From positions 1,922,001 through 1,986,000 of the forward strand of contig NZ_LT629690.1 of NCBI RefSeq assembly GCF_900102185.1: 64,000 bases of DNA, in the 5' to 3' direction. Below the pieces are notes generated by a model. That model made no database searches and was not told the origin of the DNA. It saw only the letters and a list, made by a program, of their open reading frames with translations. Position 1 is the stretch's first letter. Every line of letters begins with the position of its first letter. Position numbers and translations under genes: made by a program. Positions 8,507 through 20,063 of this stretch are shown here, in pieces. Source of the DNA: Terriglobus roseus (GTDB taxonomy: Bacteria; Acidobacteriota; Terriglobia; Terriglobales; Acidobacteriaceae).

Positions 8507-9709
8507 GTGACGATTCAAAAGAAACTTCTGACTACGGCATTGGGCTCACTCGTGCTGCTTGGCACCGCAACCGCGCAAGACACATATCCCCTGAATAACG
8601 ACCCCACTGTACGTGAGGGATTTCAGCACTTCTACATCCTGGATTACGACGGCGCGATGCAGCGCTTCGAGGCCGTTCAGCGCGAACACCCGCAAGACCC
8701 AATGGTCGTGGGCTACATCCTGATGGACACAATTTTCCGTGAACTCTACCGACAGGACCTGCTGGACACCACCTATTATGCGCGCGAGCACTTTCTCAGT
8801 TCCGGTCATAAATCGGACATCCCGGAGAGCATGCGCAAACACATTGATGACCTGACGGATCGGGCCATCAGTCTTGCCGATGCACGCATTAAAGCGAATC
8901 CCAACGACAAAGACGCCTATTTTGCGCGTGGTTATGCCAAAGGCATGCATGCCGCATGGATGACGCTTGCCGACCACAGCTTTACCGGCGCGGCGCGCCA
9001 GGGACTTTCCTCGCGGAATGACAGTGAGCAAGTCTTAAAGCTCGATCCAAACTACGCCGATGCCAAGATGGCCGTCGGCATTCAGAAGTTCGCCGTCGCC
9101 AGCCTGCCACGCTTTGTGCGTATTCTGGTGGGCATTGCGGGCATAGGCGGCAACAAGGAAGATGGACTCAACCTGCTGCGGGAATCTGCCGCGCACGGCA
9201 CAGTCACCAGTGTGGAGTCCCAAACCGCCTTGTCGCTCTTTTTGCGTCACGATCAGCGTTACAACGAGGCCTACGCCGTATCGCAAAAGTTGGCGCAGAA
9301 GTATCCGCACGACTTCCTCTTCCGCCTTGAAGAGGCCAACCTGATGAAGGACGCTGGTCACGGCCCACAAGCCATCGCTATCTACAAAACCGTCCTTGCC
9401 GACGCGGAAAAGCCCGGCTATTTCATGGAGCCAAGACTGCAACTTGCTTGGTTCGGCCTCGCGGAAACACAGCGTGGACAGGGCCAGGTGCAGGACGCAG
9501 CCACCAGCTATCTCAACGCTGCCAACCAACCCAATTGCAGTGACTGGATGCGTAAACGCGCCAACCTGAACGCAGGCATGATGCTGGATAAGCTTGGGCG
9601 CCGCGACGAAGCCTTAGCCCAATATGAGAAAGCTGCCGCTCCGGGAGGCGATCAAACGCAGGCAGATGCGGCGCGCAAATACATGAGGTCGCCGTATAGC
9701 GGCAATTAG
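8507..9709 (+). CDS. Exported TPR-repeat protein
   Basis: I chose the GTG at 8507 because it opens directly on a clean signal peptide (MTIQKKLLTTALGSLVLLGTATAQ minus the last residues). An in-frame ATG at 8435 would add 24 basic residues and make an atypically long n-region. The mature ~375 residues are helical. TPR-like units occur at about 60-110 and again at 250-390 (for example YNEAYAVSQKLAQKYPHDF and MLDKLGRRDEALAQYEKAA). It is probably a periplasmic scaffold. No enzyme motif is present. The middle (PRFVRILVGIAGIGG) is hydrophobic but too short to call a membrane span. Confidence 0.75.
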   Translation: MTIQKKLLTTALGSLVLLGTATAQDTYPLNNDPTVREGFQHFYILDYDGAMQRFEAVQREHPQDPMVVGYILMDTIFRELYRQDLLDTTYYAREHFLSSGHKSDIPESMRKHIDDLTDRAISLADARIKANPNDKDAYFARGYAKGMHAAWMTLADHSFTGAARQGLSSRNDSEQVLKLDPNYADAKMAVGIQKFAVASLPRFVRILVGIAGIGGNKEDGLNLLRESAAHGTVTSVESQTALSLFLRHDQRYNEAYAVSQKLAQKYPHDFLFRLEEANLMKDAGHGPQAIAIYKTVLADAEKPGYFMEPRLQLAWFGLAETQRGQGQVQDAATSYLNAANQPNCSDWMRKRANLNAGMMLDKLGRRDEALAQYEKAAAPGGDQTQADAARKYMRSPYSGN

Positions 9710-9820
9710 CGTTGCGCGCACAAACGTTACGGAACCAGTGGCCTATCTGTTGCGTAATCTTCCCCAACGGCTTACTTAGTGGCAGAATAGCCACACGCCG
9801 CATAAGGGAGGGTTTTCGTC

Positions 9821-10126
9821 ATGTACGGTCCTTTGATTCGTCCTCGTTATGACCGCAAGGTTGCTGGTGTCTGTGCTGCATTTGCTCGCTCCTATGGCTG
9901 GGATCCCACCACGGTTCGACTGATCTTGGTGTTGCTGGTGATCTTCGGTGGTAGCGGCATTTTGGCGTATGTCGTGTGCTGGATCGTTATTCCCGAAGAG
10001 CCGCTTGGCATGAGCTATCCGAATCCCGGCCAGTATCCGCCTCCGCCGCCACCCGCGAATTATCCGCCGCAGTACCAGCAGCAGTACCCGCCGGTACCCC
10101 CAACGGAACCGCCTACTGCCTCGTAA
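9821..10126 (+). CDS. PspC domain envelope-stress protein
   Basis: The first ~65 residues are a PspC domain: basic PRYDRKVAGVCAAFARSYGWDPTTVRL followed by one membrane helix (LILVLLVIFGGSGILAYVVCWIVIP). PspC proteins are inner-membrane sensors linked to the phage-shock response. The remaining ~35 residues are a Pro/Tyr/Gln-rich tail (YPPPPPPANYPPQYQQQYPP), probably disordered. A strong Shine-Dalgarno GGGAGGG precedes the ATG. No pspA or pspB is adjacent, so its partner must be elsewhere or absent. Confidence 0.88.
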   Translation: MYGPLIRPRYDRKVAGVCAAFARSYGWDPTTVRLILVLLVIFGGSGILAYVVCWIVIPEEPLGMSYPNPGQYPPPPPPANYPPQYQQQYPPVPPTEPPTAS

Positions 10127-10156
10127 GAGTCTCGAAAACGGTCTACCCTAGAAGAT

Positions 10157-11425
10157 ATGGATCAGGGTAGACCGTTTCAGTACGACGAGCAGAGGCTCGT
10201 GTGTGATGGTGTTGATATAGCTGGGCTGGCGGATAGTTTTGGCACGCCGTTGTATGTTTACTCCGCAAAACAGATATCCGAACGTGCAGGGCTGTTTCAG
10301 AACGCCTTCGCCGGTACGCCGCACACTGTTTGCTATGCCGTGAAGGCAAATTCCTCACTTGCCATTTTGAAGATGCTTGCAGCACAGGGCTGCGGCTTTG
10401 ACATTGTCAGCGGTGGCGAACTCGCGCGCGTTCTCAAGGCGGGCGGACCGGAAGTTGCATCACGCGTCGTGTTTTCTGGCGTGGGCAAGATCGCTGGAGA
10501 GATGGATGCTGCACTCGCCGCGGACATTCTGCAGTTCAACGTTGAAAGCGAACCGGAACTGGAACTGCTGGCTTCGCGTGCTGCAGCGCTCGGCAAAAAA
10601 GCACGCATCGCTCTGCGTGTGAATCCCGATGTTTCCGCCGAAACGCATCCCTACATCTCTACCGGCCTCAGCGCCCACAAATTCGGCATTGGCATTCAAC
10701 TGGCGCGTGCTGTTTATGCTCGTGCGGCACAGTTCCCTTCTATTGAAACCACAGGCGTCAGCGTTCATATCGGCTCGCAGATTCGCCAGGTGGAGCCCTT
10801 TGCTGAAGCGCTTGAGAAGACGCTGAACCTTGTGCGTGAACTTCGAGCCGATGGCCACAATATCCGCAATGTCGATGCGGGTGGCGGCCTTGGCATTGAG
10901 TACGGCGACAAGAGTTTCGACGCAGCCCAACAGGTGCAGAAGTATGCTGCGGCTCTGCAGTCCGCACTCGGCGACATGGACGTTCACTTATTGCTGGAGC
11001 CTGGTCGTTTCCTCGTCGGACAGGCGGGGGCACTGGTGACGCGTGTTCTGTATCGCAAGGCCAACGGCGATAAGAAATTCACCATCGTCGATGCCGCGAT
11101 GAATGACCTGATCCGTCCCGCGCTCTATCAAGCACACCATGAGATTGTGCCGGTGGTTCGCGATGAAGCAGTTGCTACAGAAGAAGCGGACATCGTTGGT
11201 CCGGTCTGCGAAAGCGGCGACTTCTTTGCTCGCTCGCGCGCTTTGCAGCAAACGGAACAGGGCGATCTCATCGCCATTCTCGATGCAGGAGCTTACGGTC
11301 TCTCGCTCAGTTCCAACTACAACACGCGGGTCCGTCCTGCCGAGGTTCTCATCGAAGATGGAAAGGCGCGGTTGATCCGTCGCCGCGAAACGTACGACGA
11401 ACTCTTCGCTCCGGAAATCTTCTAG
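10157..11425 (+). CDS. lysA: Diaminopimelate decarboxylase
   Basis: This fold-type III PLP enzyme removes CO2 from meso-diaminopimelate to make L-lysine. The 422 residues include YAVKANS with the PLP lysine at about 63, HIGSQI, and the glycine-rich phosphate-binding VDAGGGLGIEYG. The active-site GPVCESGDFFA and the C-terminal YGLSLSSNYNTR complete the set. It starts 30 nt after pspC. The TAG stop shares a palindromic CTAG with the stop of the convergent gene, giving a 4-nt tail-to-tail overlap without room for a terminator. Confidence 0.96.
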   Translation: MDQGRPFQYDEQRLVCDGVDIAGLADSFGTPLYVYSAKQISERAGLFQNAFAGTPHTVCYAVKANSSLAILKMLAAQGCGFDIVSGGELARVLKAGGPEVASRVVFSGVGKIAGEMDAALAADILQFNVESEPELELLASRAAALGKKARIALRVNPDVSAETHPYISTGLSAHKFGIGIQLARAVYARAAQFPSIETTGVSVHIGSQIRQVEPFAEALEKTLNLVRELRADGHNIRNVDAGGGLGIEYGDKSFDAAQQVQKYAAALQSALGDMDVHLLLEPGRFLVGQAGALVTRVLYRKANGDKKFTIVDAAMNDLIRPALYQAHHEIVPVVRDEAVATEEADIVGPVCESGDFFARSRALQQTEQGDLIAILDAGAYGLSLSSNYNTRVRPAEVLIEDGKARLIRRRETYDELFAPEIF

Positions 11426-12354
11426 TAGTGGATCGGTTCCACGCGCGATGCCACCATCAGATCGCAACAAGGATCCTGGGCACGCGCAGCCAATCCGACG
11501 TACCCCTCGGCGGCCTCGAAATGGTCGCCGAGATTTTTCCAGGTCACCGTGTAGCTTTCAGGTTGCACCGCAGGACAGGTTGCCACACCCGATTTGCCAG
11601 GCTTTGCCCGTGCCAGTGTCACCTTAACGATCACGCTCGGCCGGTTCGTATTGGTAGGCACAAGGTACGCACGATCGACCCTGTCGAACTGCATCGTCTG
11701 CTGAGGATTCCCAAGCGGAAAACCGCAATTCGCGCTGCCATCTTCTGCTACGACAAAGTTGACCTTCCGGTAGGTGTCCGTATCAATCACAGTCGTCGGT
11801 GGCGTGGTATCAAACGTCATTAATTGCACGCCGCTGCTGGCAAACCCCTGATGCATGTCGCCATTTTGGCAGATCACGGCATCCCTGCCCTCTCCCCAAA
11901 GCGACTTCAAACATTTGTCATCCGCAATGGCGGACTTCGCATAACGGACCAGAGACCATTTGCTTCCGTCCCTACGAAAGAGAAAATCGCCGCCCATATT
12001 GTTTGCGTGCGACTCGCAACCCGAAGCTCGCATCAACGCTTCATCCATGCCGGGTGCGGTGAAACTGCCGGTCAAAACTCCGCTGTTGCTCCATCCCGCG
12101 TCTGGCCCGCTGCTGGCACCCACAAAGTCAGAACCCTGAGGACACGTACGGCATGCGATGACTTTCTTCTCATCGACGCTGGCATGGCCGTCGCAAGCTA
12201 GATTCGCCATCGCCATTTGATCGTCAAACGTAAGTGGGATCTGCGCCAGCGGTGTGTCCGGCGTATCGTCGTCCGTGGAGAAGGCCACGTACGCATACCA
12301 GGCGCCCCCAACGATAAGGATCAAGAGCAGAACAGCAACAGAAACACGTTTCAA
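11422..12354 (-). CDS. Membrane-anchored cysteine-containing protein of unknown function
   Basis: The 310-residue protein has an N-terminal hydrophobic anchor or signal peptide (VAVLLLILIVGGAWYAYVAF, residues 6-25) and an extracytoplasmic remainder. The exported part has about ten Cys, several in spaced pairs (ACRTCPQG, DPCCDLM), which suggests disulfides. No family is recognised. It is convergent with lysA and overlaps it by four bases. A 128-nt gap separates it from the divergent VOC gene. Product function unknown. Confidence 0.65.
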   Translation of the reverse strand: MKRVSVAVLLLILIVGGAWYAYVAFSTDDDTPDTPLAQIPLTFDDQMAMANLACDGHASVDEKKVIACRTCPQGSDFVGASSGPDAGWSNSGVLTGSFTAPGMDEALMRASGCESHANNMGGDFLFRRDGSKWSLVRYAKSAIADDKCLKSLWGEGRDAVICQNGDMHQGFASSGVQLMTFDTTPPTTVIDTDTYRKVNFVVAEDGSANCGFPLGNPQQTMQFDRVDRAYLVPTNTNRPSVIVKVTLARAKPGKSGVATCPAVQPESYTVTWKNLGDHFEAAEGYVGLAARAQDPCCDLMVASRVEPIHY

Positions 12355-12482
12355 AGCAGAAGCCCCATGTAAGGTGTTGCAGCAGTACGTGACTAAACAA
12401 TCTGACTAAATCAGGTGCACACCGTTATAACGCCATAACGCACTATTCGCATCCATTTCGATATCGAATCATCAAAAGAAAT

Positions 12483-13001
12483 ATGAATGAGGCAATACAT
12501 TCCGGCGTGCGCATTGGCCATGTTCACCTGAAGGTGGCGGACCTGGATCGCGCCCTGTGGTTCTATCACGAGGTCCTTGGCTTCGAAATCATCCAGCGTT
12601 TTGGCAATAGCGCTGCGTTCGTGTCTGCAGGTGGATACCACCATCACATAGGCCTGAACACGTGGGAAAGCGAAGGTGGGCAACCTCCCGCCGCTGGCAC
12701 AACGGGCCTGTACCACCTTGCCCTCCTGTATCCAACGCGTGCAGAGCTCGGCAAAGGACTGCAGCGTCTCTTGAACGCGGGCATCCCCATCCACGGCGCA
12801 TCGGACCACGGCGTCAGCGAAGCCATCTATCTCGCGGACCCCGATAGCAACGGCGTGGAGCTCTACTGGGATCGCCCGAAGGAAGAGTGGCCATTGGACG
12901 CGAACGGAAATATCCGCATGATCACGCGTCCGCTTGACCTGCGTCCCATACTGGAGGCCGCGGAGGAAGCTTCCGTGGATACACCTGTGCAGGTGCATTA
13001 G
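12483..13001 (+). CDS. VOC-family (glyoxalase/dioxygenase) metalloenzyme
   Basis: This single-chain vicinal-oxygen-chelate protein of 172 residues has two beta-alpha-beta-beta-beta modules. Expected metal ligands are visible: His in IGHVHLKVADL (13 or 15), His in GLYHLALLYP (about 78), and Glu in GVELYWDRP. It resembles catechol 2,3-dioxygenase-like proteins of the CatE/YfiE type, but the substrate cannot be deduced. It precedes yebC on the same strand with an ~80-nt gap, so it may be a separate transcript. Confidence 0.85.
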   Translation: MNEAIHSGVRIGHVHLKVADLDRALWFYHEVLGFEIIQRFGNSAAFVSAGGYHHHIGLNTWESEGGQPPAAGTTGLYHLALLYPTRAELGKGLQRLLNAGIPIHGASDHGVSEAIYLADPDSNGVELYWDRPKEEWPLDANGNIRMITRPLDLRPILEAAEEASVDTPVQVH

Positions 13002-13084
13002 CACTGCGGCTTGCTATACTTTCCCTGTTGCGTCCGCTTCTGGCGGAGCGCGTTGAATCATAGGAAAGAGTAGGGTTTTGTTCC

Positions 13085-13825
13085 ATGTCAGGCCACTCAA
13101 AATGGGCAACCATCAAGCATAAGAAGGGCGCAGCCGACGCCAAGCGTGGCAAGGTCTTCACCCGTCTGATCAAGGAAATCACGGTCGCAGCAAAGCAAGG
13201 TGGCGGCGATCCCGATGGCAATCCGCGTCTCCGTACCGCCATTCTGGCAGCGAAGGCCGAGAACATGCCGGCCGATAACATCAAGCGTGCTGTCCAGCGC
13301 GGTACTGGCGAAATTGAAGGCCTCACCTACGAAGAAATCACCTTCGAGGGTTATGGCCCCGGCGGCGTCGCGGTCATCGTGGACGTGCTTACCGACAACC
13401 GCAACCGTGCTGTCAGCGAAATCCGTCATGCCTTCAGCAAGAACGGCGGCAACCTGGGTGAAACCGGCTCGGTTGGCTACATGTTCTCCAAGAAGGGCAT
13501 CATCGTCATCGCCAAGGCTGGCGCCGACGAAGAAAAGCTGACGGAAGTGGTTCTGGAAGCTGGCGCAGACGACCTGAACGACGAAGGCGAGAACTGGGAG
13601 ATTTACACCACGCCCAAGGACTTCGTTGCAGTGAAGGAAGCCGTCGAAAAGGCTGGTTTCAAGCCGGAGCACGCCGAAGTCACCATGATTCCCAGCACCT
13701 ACCAGAAGCTCGAAGGCTCGCAGGCAAACGCAATGCTGCGTCTGCTGGAAGTGCTGGAAGATCTGGACGATTCGCAGAACGTCTACAGCAACTTCGACAT
13801 GGATGAAGCCGCGGTTACCGCGTAA
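13085..13825 (+). CDS. yebC: YebC/PmpR family regulatory protein
   Basis: At 246 residues it has the family's normal length and the hallmark start [40 protein letters not shown] and the [19 protein letters not shown] segment follow. Family members are DNA-binding regulators. More recent work on relatives links YebC proteins to translation of proline-rich stretches. In many bacteria yebC neighbours ruvC, but not here. A strong hairpin terminator follows. Confidence 0.95.
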   Translation: MSGHSKWATIKHKKGAADAKRGKVFTRLIKEITVAAKQGGGDPDGNPRLRTAILAAKAENMPADNIKRAVQRGTGEIEGLTYEEITFEGYGPGGVAVIVDVLTDNRNRAVSEIRHAFSKNGGNLGETGSVGYMFSKKGIIVIAKAGADEEKLTEVVLEAGADDLNDEGENWEIYTTPKDFVAVKEAVEKAGFKPEHAEVTMIPSTYQKLEGSQANAMLRLLEVLEDLDDSQNVYSNFDMDEAAVTA

Positions 13826-13836
13826 ATCAACTGAAC

Positions 13837-13879
13837 AAAGAGGGCAAACGGCCGCCGCATACCGGCGGCTTTGCTCTTG
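13837..13879 (+). terminator. Hairpin terminator after yebC
   Basis: Arms AAGAGGGCAAACGGCCGCCG and CGGCGGCTTTGCTCTT pair with small bulges over a CATAC loop, directly after the yebC stop. The descending arm ends in CTTTGCTCTTG. Confidence 0.7.
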
Positions 13880-13899
13880 TCACCGGAAGAAGGAGTGGA

Positions 13900-14628
13900 A
13901 TGTCCCAGGTAAAGCGTTTGGTTCTTGCAGCGGTAGCGGGACTGTTCCCCCTTGCAGCACTCGGTCAGATGACTGCCAATGAATCGCCTGTAGGCGCGGC
14001 GGCAAAACACACTCCGTGGGAGATGGGTGTCCTATTTCAAGGCGGTAAAGGCGTTACCGACGAGCGTGACGACTTCCAGTTCTTCATGGCTGGTGGCCAT
14101 CTTGGCAAGGTTCTCACGCCCGAATATGGCAGCGGTCTCTTCAAAGGAAACTTCGAATACGCCGTCGAGGTCTTCCCCTACTGGCAGTCAAACACGCCCA
14201 CTTTCCAGCGTTATTCCTGTACCGGCACCCCCAACGTCAACGTCTTCAACTGCGTGGGCCCGTACACCGTAGGTGGTACCTTCCACGGCGCCTCCATCAC
14301 CCCAATCATCCTGCGGTGGAACTTTACCCACGGACACAGGATCATGCCGTGGGCGCAGGCGGCAGGTGGCGTTCTATGGACGAATCATAAGTATCCGGCG
14401 TATGGTCAGGGCGAAGTAAATCTGCAGAACATGGGACCGAACTCTGACGCCAGTGTCTGGAACTTCACCCCGCAGGGTGGCGTTGGTCTTCATTACTTTC
14501 TGCAGCCGAACCGTTCGTTGGATTTTGGGGCGAACGCTGTACATATTTCGTCGGCCTCATTGGGCGACCGCAACCCTGGCGTGAATGCCAGTGTGCAATT
14601 TTCCATCGGTTACACGTGGTGGAAATAG
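13900..14628 (+). CDS. PagL-like lipid A deacylase / acyloxyacyl hydrolase family protein
   Basis: This 242-residue exported protein has a signal peptide (residues 1-23, ending AALGQ) and alternating beta-strand pattern. It ends in GYTWWK, an aromatic C-terminus typical of outer-membrane barrels. The segment VHISSASLGDRNPGVN near the C-terminus matches the His-Ser catalytic region of PagL-type lipid A 3-O-deacylases. The acidic third residue is not obvious. If active, it trims acyl chains from lipid A in the outer membrane. An AAGGAG Shine-Dalgarno precedes the ATG. Confidence 0.75.
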   Translation: MSQVKRLVLAAVAGLFPLAALGQMTANESPVGAAAKHTPWEMGVLFQGGKGVTDERDDFQFFMAGGHLGKVLTPEYGSGLFKGNFEYAVEVFPYWQSNTPTFQRYSCTGTPNVNVFNCVGPYTVGGTFHGASITPIILRWNFTHGHRIMPWAQAAGGVLWTNHKYPAYGQGEVNLQNMGPNSDASVWNFTPQGGVGLHYFLQPNRSLDFGANAVHISSASLGDRNPGVNASVQFSIGYTWWK

Positions 14629-14652
14629 GCAGAGTGTAGAAGTTTCGAAGTG

Positions 14653-15642
14653 ATGGCAGAGAAGCAGTACGAAGCAGTCCCCCCATCGGCGAACGAACCA
14701 ATCGTCGAGTGTGTTCCGAACTTTTCTGAGGGCCGGAACGAACGCATTGTGCGCGAGATTGTGCAAGCCATGAAGGTCTTCGGCGTAAGCCTGCTGGACT
14801 GGTCCATGGACGCGACGCATAACCGTAGCGTCGTCACCATTGCAGGATCTCCCGAAGCCGTTGCAGAGTCAGCCATTCGTGGCGTTGGACGCGCGGCTCA
14901 GCTCATCGACCTAACGAAGCAGGCGGGAGTGCATCCCCGTATGGGTGCGGCGGACGTGGTTCCGTTTGTTCCTGTCGCGCACTATACCCTGGGACAGTGT
15001 GCGTCGCTTGCGCATCATGCCGGTCTGGAAATCTGGCGACGTTTTGGCGTTCCTGTGTACTTTTATGAGGCAGCCGCCATGCGACCGGATCGCATGCGTC
15101 TGGAAGAAGTACGCCGAGGCCAGTTTGAAGGCATTCGCGATGCAGTCCGCCGCGATTCCTCGCGTCATCCGGACGTTGGGCTTGGCGAACTCCACACGAC
15201 GGCCGGGGCGGTTGCCGTAGGTGCACGCCAGTTCCTCATCGCCTACAACATCTTTCTCGAGAGTACGGATCTGCACGCCGCGCGCGCCATTGCAAAGGAA
15301 TTGCGTGCTTCCAGCGGTGGCATGGTCGGCGTCAAGGCAATGGGAGTGCTGGTGGAAGGCCGCGCACAAGTTTCGATGAACATCACGGACTTCCGAGCAT
15401 CCCCAGTGGCCGCAGTCCACGCTGCGGTATGCCGCGTGGCCAACCGGATGGGCATTGCCACTGCCGAGGGCGAACTTATTGGACTGATTCCAGAGGCGGC
15501 ATGCGCGCCAGTCATCGCTCGCGAAACGCTACCGGAGTGGCTGCGTCAAACCAGTGAGTTCCACCCGGACGAAAAAGTACTCGAACGGAAGCTGTCCCGG
15601 CCCCTCCCGTGGCCAGAGCCAGTTTCCGCAGCGCACGTCTAA
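14653..15642 (+). CDS. ftcD: Glutamate formimidoyltransferase
   Basis: The 329-residue single-domain formiminotransferase moves the formimino group from formiminoglutamate to tetrahydrofolate in histidine breakdown. It shows ECVPNFSEGRNERIV, LLDWSMDATHNRSVVTIAG, HPRMGAADVVPFVP and VYFYEAAAMRPDR. The cyclodeaminase domain found in the fused mammalian enzyme is absent, as in many bacteria. A GTG one codon before the ATG at 14653 could also start it. No other hut genes are near. Confidence 0.93.
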   Translation: MAEKQYEAVPPSANEPIVECVPNFSEGRNERIVREIVQAMKVFGVSLLDWSMDATHNRSVVTIAGSPEAVAESAIRGVGRAAQLIDLTKQAGVHPRMGAADVVPFVPVAHYTLGQCASLAHHAGLEIWRRFGVPVYFYEAAAMRPDRMRLEEVRRGQFEGIRDAVRRDSSRHPDVGLGELHTTAGAVAVGARQFLIAYNIFLESTDLHAARAIAKELRASSGGMVGVKAMGVLVEGRAQVSMNITDFRASPVAAVHAAVCRVANRMGIATAEGELIGLIPEAACAPVIARETLPEWLRQTSEFHPDEKVLERKLSRPLPWPEPVSAAHV

Positions 15643-15678
15643 AATAATTAAGAAGCAGTGGCACGGAGGCAGTTGGTA

Positions 15679-16632
15679 ATGAAGATCGCACGGACAGTGC
15701 TGATGGGATTGGTTGCGGTTCTTACCGCAGGAGCGGCGCATGCGGCGCAATTGAGCGGCGATGCGAAGGCGTCTATCCCGAAGGATATACAGCAGTTGAT
15801 CGTGGTGGACTACCGCTCAATGCAGGCTTCGCCTGCCGCCATGAATCTGAAACAGCGAATTATGCCTCCGGAACTGGTTCGCCTGGAAACGGCGCTGAAG
15901 ACCAGCGGCCTCAAGGTGGATCGCGACACGGAAACGCTTGCCTTTGCGGCGTTTCGTGTCGGCGGCACCAGCGCTAACAACACGCGGACACTCGGCGTGG
16001 CACAGGGCCAGTTCAACACCGCTTCCATCCAGGCAAACTGGGTGAAGCAGAAGACCAAGCCGACTGTGATTCGTAACTACAGCGTGTACCCCATGGGCGC
16101 TGCAGGTATGAGCGTGGTCTTCCTCAACCAGACCACCATGATCTTTGGCGACAGCGCCGCGGTGAAGGCAGGCCTCGACTGCCGTGATGGCCTCTCGTCC
16201 AACATCCTGGAAAACACCGACATGATGGGCGAAATGAATATCGTGGATCAGCGCGCCATCTGGAGCCTGCTCGATCAGAAGGGCACGCAGACCATGATGC
16301 GCAGCGTTCTGGGTGATGCCGCTTCCCTCACCGACTACGACACGGTAAAGAACCGCATGAAGAGTTCGCGCTACACCATGGACTTCGCCAACGGCATCAA
16401 GTTCGACATGGCTGTAGTGATGAGCGACACCATGACTGCCGCTACCGCAGCCACCCTGATGAAGGGCATGGTTCTGTTGAAGCAGTCGCAGGGTTCGCAG
16501 ATGGAGAAGGCAGCGATGAAGGAAACTAACATCGACTCCAACTCGGGCACGCTACAGGTTTCCTATGCCGCGAACGACTCGCAGTTCTCCGAACTGCTGA
16601 GTTCTTCCCTCTTTCAGCAGGTCGTTCGTTAA
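15679..16632 (+). CDS. Exported protein of unknown function
   Basis: The 317-residue protein has a signal peptide (MKIARTVLMGLVAVLTAGAAHA). The ATG at 15679 was chosen over an upstream GTG because of the GGAGG Shine-Dalgarno and the clean signal. The mature part has a mixed alpha/beta pattern and many Met and Ser residues, with no motif I recognise. It follows ftcD by 36 nt and may share its transcript. A strong bidirectional terminator separates it from gpmI. Confidence 0.7.
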   Translation: MKIARTVLMGLVAVLTAGAAHAAQLSGDAKASIPKDIQQLIVVDYRSMQASPAAMNLKQRIMPPELVRLETALKTSGLKVDRDTETLAFAAFRVGGTSANNTRTLGVAQGQFNTASIQANWVKQKTKPTVIRNYSVYPMGAAGMSVVFLNQTTMIFGDSAAVKAGLDCRDGLSSNILENTDMMGEMNIVDQRAIWSLLDQKGTQTMMRSVLGDAASLTDYDTVKNRMKSSRYTMDFANGIKFDMAVVMSDTMTAATAATLMKGMVLLKQSQGSQMEKAAMKETNIDSNSGTLQVSYAANDSQFSELLSSSLFQQVVR

Positions 16633-16651
16633 GCTAACAAACAGTTCAAAA

Positions 16652-16690
16652 CAAGAAAGGCCGGATGCAGACGCATCCGGCCTTCTCTTG
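16652..16690. terminator. Bidirectional terminator between 15679-16632 and gpmI
   Basis: A long hairpin (AAGGCCGGATGC...GCATCCGGCCTT, extended by CAAGA/TCTTG) lies between two convergent genes. It has A- and T-rich flanks on both sides. Confidence 0.85.
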
Positions 16691-16702
16691 TTCTGGTTTC
16701 TA

Positions 16703-18319
16703 TTAAAGCTTCGGAAACACTCGTAGATCACCGCCAGTCATTTCCTTCGGCAGGTCGAGCCCAAGCATCGCCAACATCGTTGGTGACAAGTCGCGGAGTG
16801 AGCCACCTTCGCGCAACGAGAACGACTTCCCTGCTTCGGTGACAGCAATCAACGGCACCGGATTCGTCGTATGCGCCGTGTGCGGCCCACCTGTTACCGG
16901 ATCAATCAGCATCTCTGCATTGCCATGATCGGCTGTAATGAGCCACGAACCACCATTGCGCTTCAGCGACGCATAGATCTCGCCGAGGCAAGCATCTACA
17001 GTCTCCACGCCCTTGATCGTCGGCTCCATCTTGCCGCTGTGGCCCACCATGTCGGCATTGGCAAAGTTAACGACGACCACATCAAACGCGGTGTCGTCGA
17101 TCGCCTTCAGCACCACATCGCAGATGCCACGCGCGCTCATCTCCGGAGCCAGATCATACGTCGCGACCTTCTGCGACTGCACCACCTCACGCTCTTCACC
17201 CGCGAACGGTTTCTCGATGCCACCATTGAAGAAGTACGTTACGTGTGCGTATTTCTCCGTCTCAGCAACACGCAGATTGCGAAGTTCATTGTTCGCCATC
17301 ACGTTGGCCAGCAGATTATCCATGCTCTCTGGCAGGATCACCATCGGCAGCGTGAACTTCGGATCATACTGCGTCATGGTGATGTAACGAATGCTCTTCG
17401 GCGAGGAGACGCGAGGAATCTCAAGGTCAAGCTCATCTGCCTTGGGAAGATCAAGCGCATTCGACTTCGTCAAGCCACCTTCAACATTGCGCGCCAGCAC
17501 ACGCGTAATCTGCCGCACGCGGTCACTACGATAGTTGAAGCAGATACACAGATCTTCGTCGCCAATGGTTCCAACTGGCTTACCTGAACCATCTACGCAG
17601 ACAAACGGAATGGTGAATTCGTCGGTCACTCCGTTGTTGTAGTTCTCGCGAATCTTCGAAGCGGCATCGGTGGCCGTGCCGCCTTCGGCATTGCCCTTCA
17701 CCACGGCATCGAATGCCTTGGCCTCACGATCCCACTTCAGATCACGATCCATCGCGTAGTAGCGACCGCTGCACGATGCCAGCTTACCGACGCCAATCTC
17801 GCGAATCTGCTGTTGCAGCGCATCGACATAGCCTGCACCAGAAGTCGGCATAGTGTCGCGTCCATCAAGAAAAGCATGGACAAACACGTCCTTCGTACCA
17901 AGCTTTGCGCACAGCTTCAGCAAGGCATACAAATGCCGCTGATGCGAATGCACACCGCCATCGCTCAACAATCCAAGGAAGTGAACGTTGCGACCACGCT
18001 CCATCGCTCCCTTGATTTCATTCACCAGCAGTGGCAGTTCAAAAAACTCACCGGACTCAATCAGCGAATCGATACGCACAATATCCATGCGCACCACGCG
18101 GCCCGCGCCCAGGTTCAGATGGCCCACTTCGCTATTGCCCATCTGTCCATCCGGCAAACCAACATAGTGATCGCTGGCACGGATGATAGTGTTGGGATAC
18201 TCGCGCAGCAACATGTCATACGTTGGCTTGCGCGCCATCGCGATAGCGTTGCCATGCTTCTCAGCGCGAACGCCCCAGCCGTCGAGAATGGTGAGTACAA
18301 GTGGTTTACGGCGGGACAT
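16703..18319 (-). CDS. gpmI: 2,3-bisphosphoglycerate-independent phosphoglycerate mutase
   Basis: The 538-residue enzyme interconverts 3- and 2-phosphoglycerate with two Mn ions. It shows [10 protein letters not shown], the phospho-serine motif [31 protein letters not shown] and [11 protein letters not shown]. It ends with [10 protein letters not shown]. The start at 18319 has an AGGAG Shine-Dalgarno 6 nt upstream. A longer frame begins at 18370 inside the upstream terminator and is unlikely. It lies directly downstream of eno on the same strand, linking two consecutive glycolytic steps, but a terminator stands between them. Confidence 0.95.
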   Translation of the reverse strand: MSRRKPLVLTILDGWGVRAEKHGNAIAMARKPTYDMLLREYPNTIIRASDHYVGLPDGQMGNSEVGHLNLGAGRVVRMDIVRIDSLIESGEFFELPLLVNEIKGAMERGRNVHFLGLLSDGGVHSHQRHLYALLKLCAKLGTKDVFVHAFLDGRDTMPTSGAGYVDALQQQIREIGVGKLASCSGRYYAMDRDLKWDREAKAFDAVVKGNAEGGTATDAASKIRENYNNGVTDEFTIPFVCVDGSGKPVGTIGDEDLCICFNYRSDRVRQITRVLARNVEGGLTKSNALDLPKADELDLEIPRVSSPKSIRYITMTQYDPKFTLPMVILPESMDNLLANVMANNELRNLRVAETEKYAHVTYFFNGGIEKPFAGEEREVVQSQKVATYDLAPEMSARGICDVVLKAIDDTAFDVVVVNFANADMVGHSGKMEPTIKGVETVDACLGEIYASLKRNGGSWLITADHGNAEMLIDPVTGGPHTAHTTNPVPLIAVTEAGKSFSLREGGSLRDLSPTMLAMLGLDLPKEMTGGDLRVFPKL

Positions 18320-18346
18320 ATTCGCTCCTATTTCCTTGCAGCTTGC

Positions 18347-18379
18347 AAAGAGGGAGTGGCCAACTGCCACTCCCTCTTT
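18347..18379 (-). terminator. Terminator between eno and gpmI
   Basis: Perfect 14-bp arms AAAGAGGGAGTGGC and GCCACTCCCTCTTT flank a 5-nt loop. On the minus strand the descending arm ends in CTCTTT. Partial read-through from eno would supply gpmI. Confidence 0.8.
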
Positions 18380-18398
18380 CTATAGTTAGCTTTATTAA

Positions 18399-20063
<1,665 letters not shown>

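Noticed and set aside
16871-17587. 238-codon open frame antisense to gpmI
   Set aside because: Its translation is rich in His and Arg as expected from the reverse complement of a GC-rich gene, with no family resemblance.
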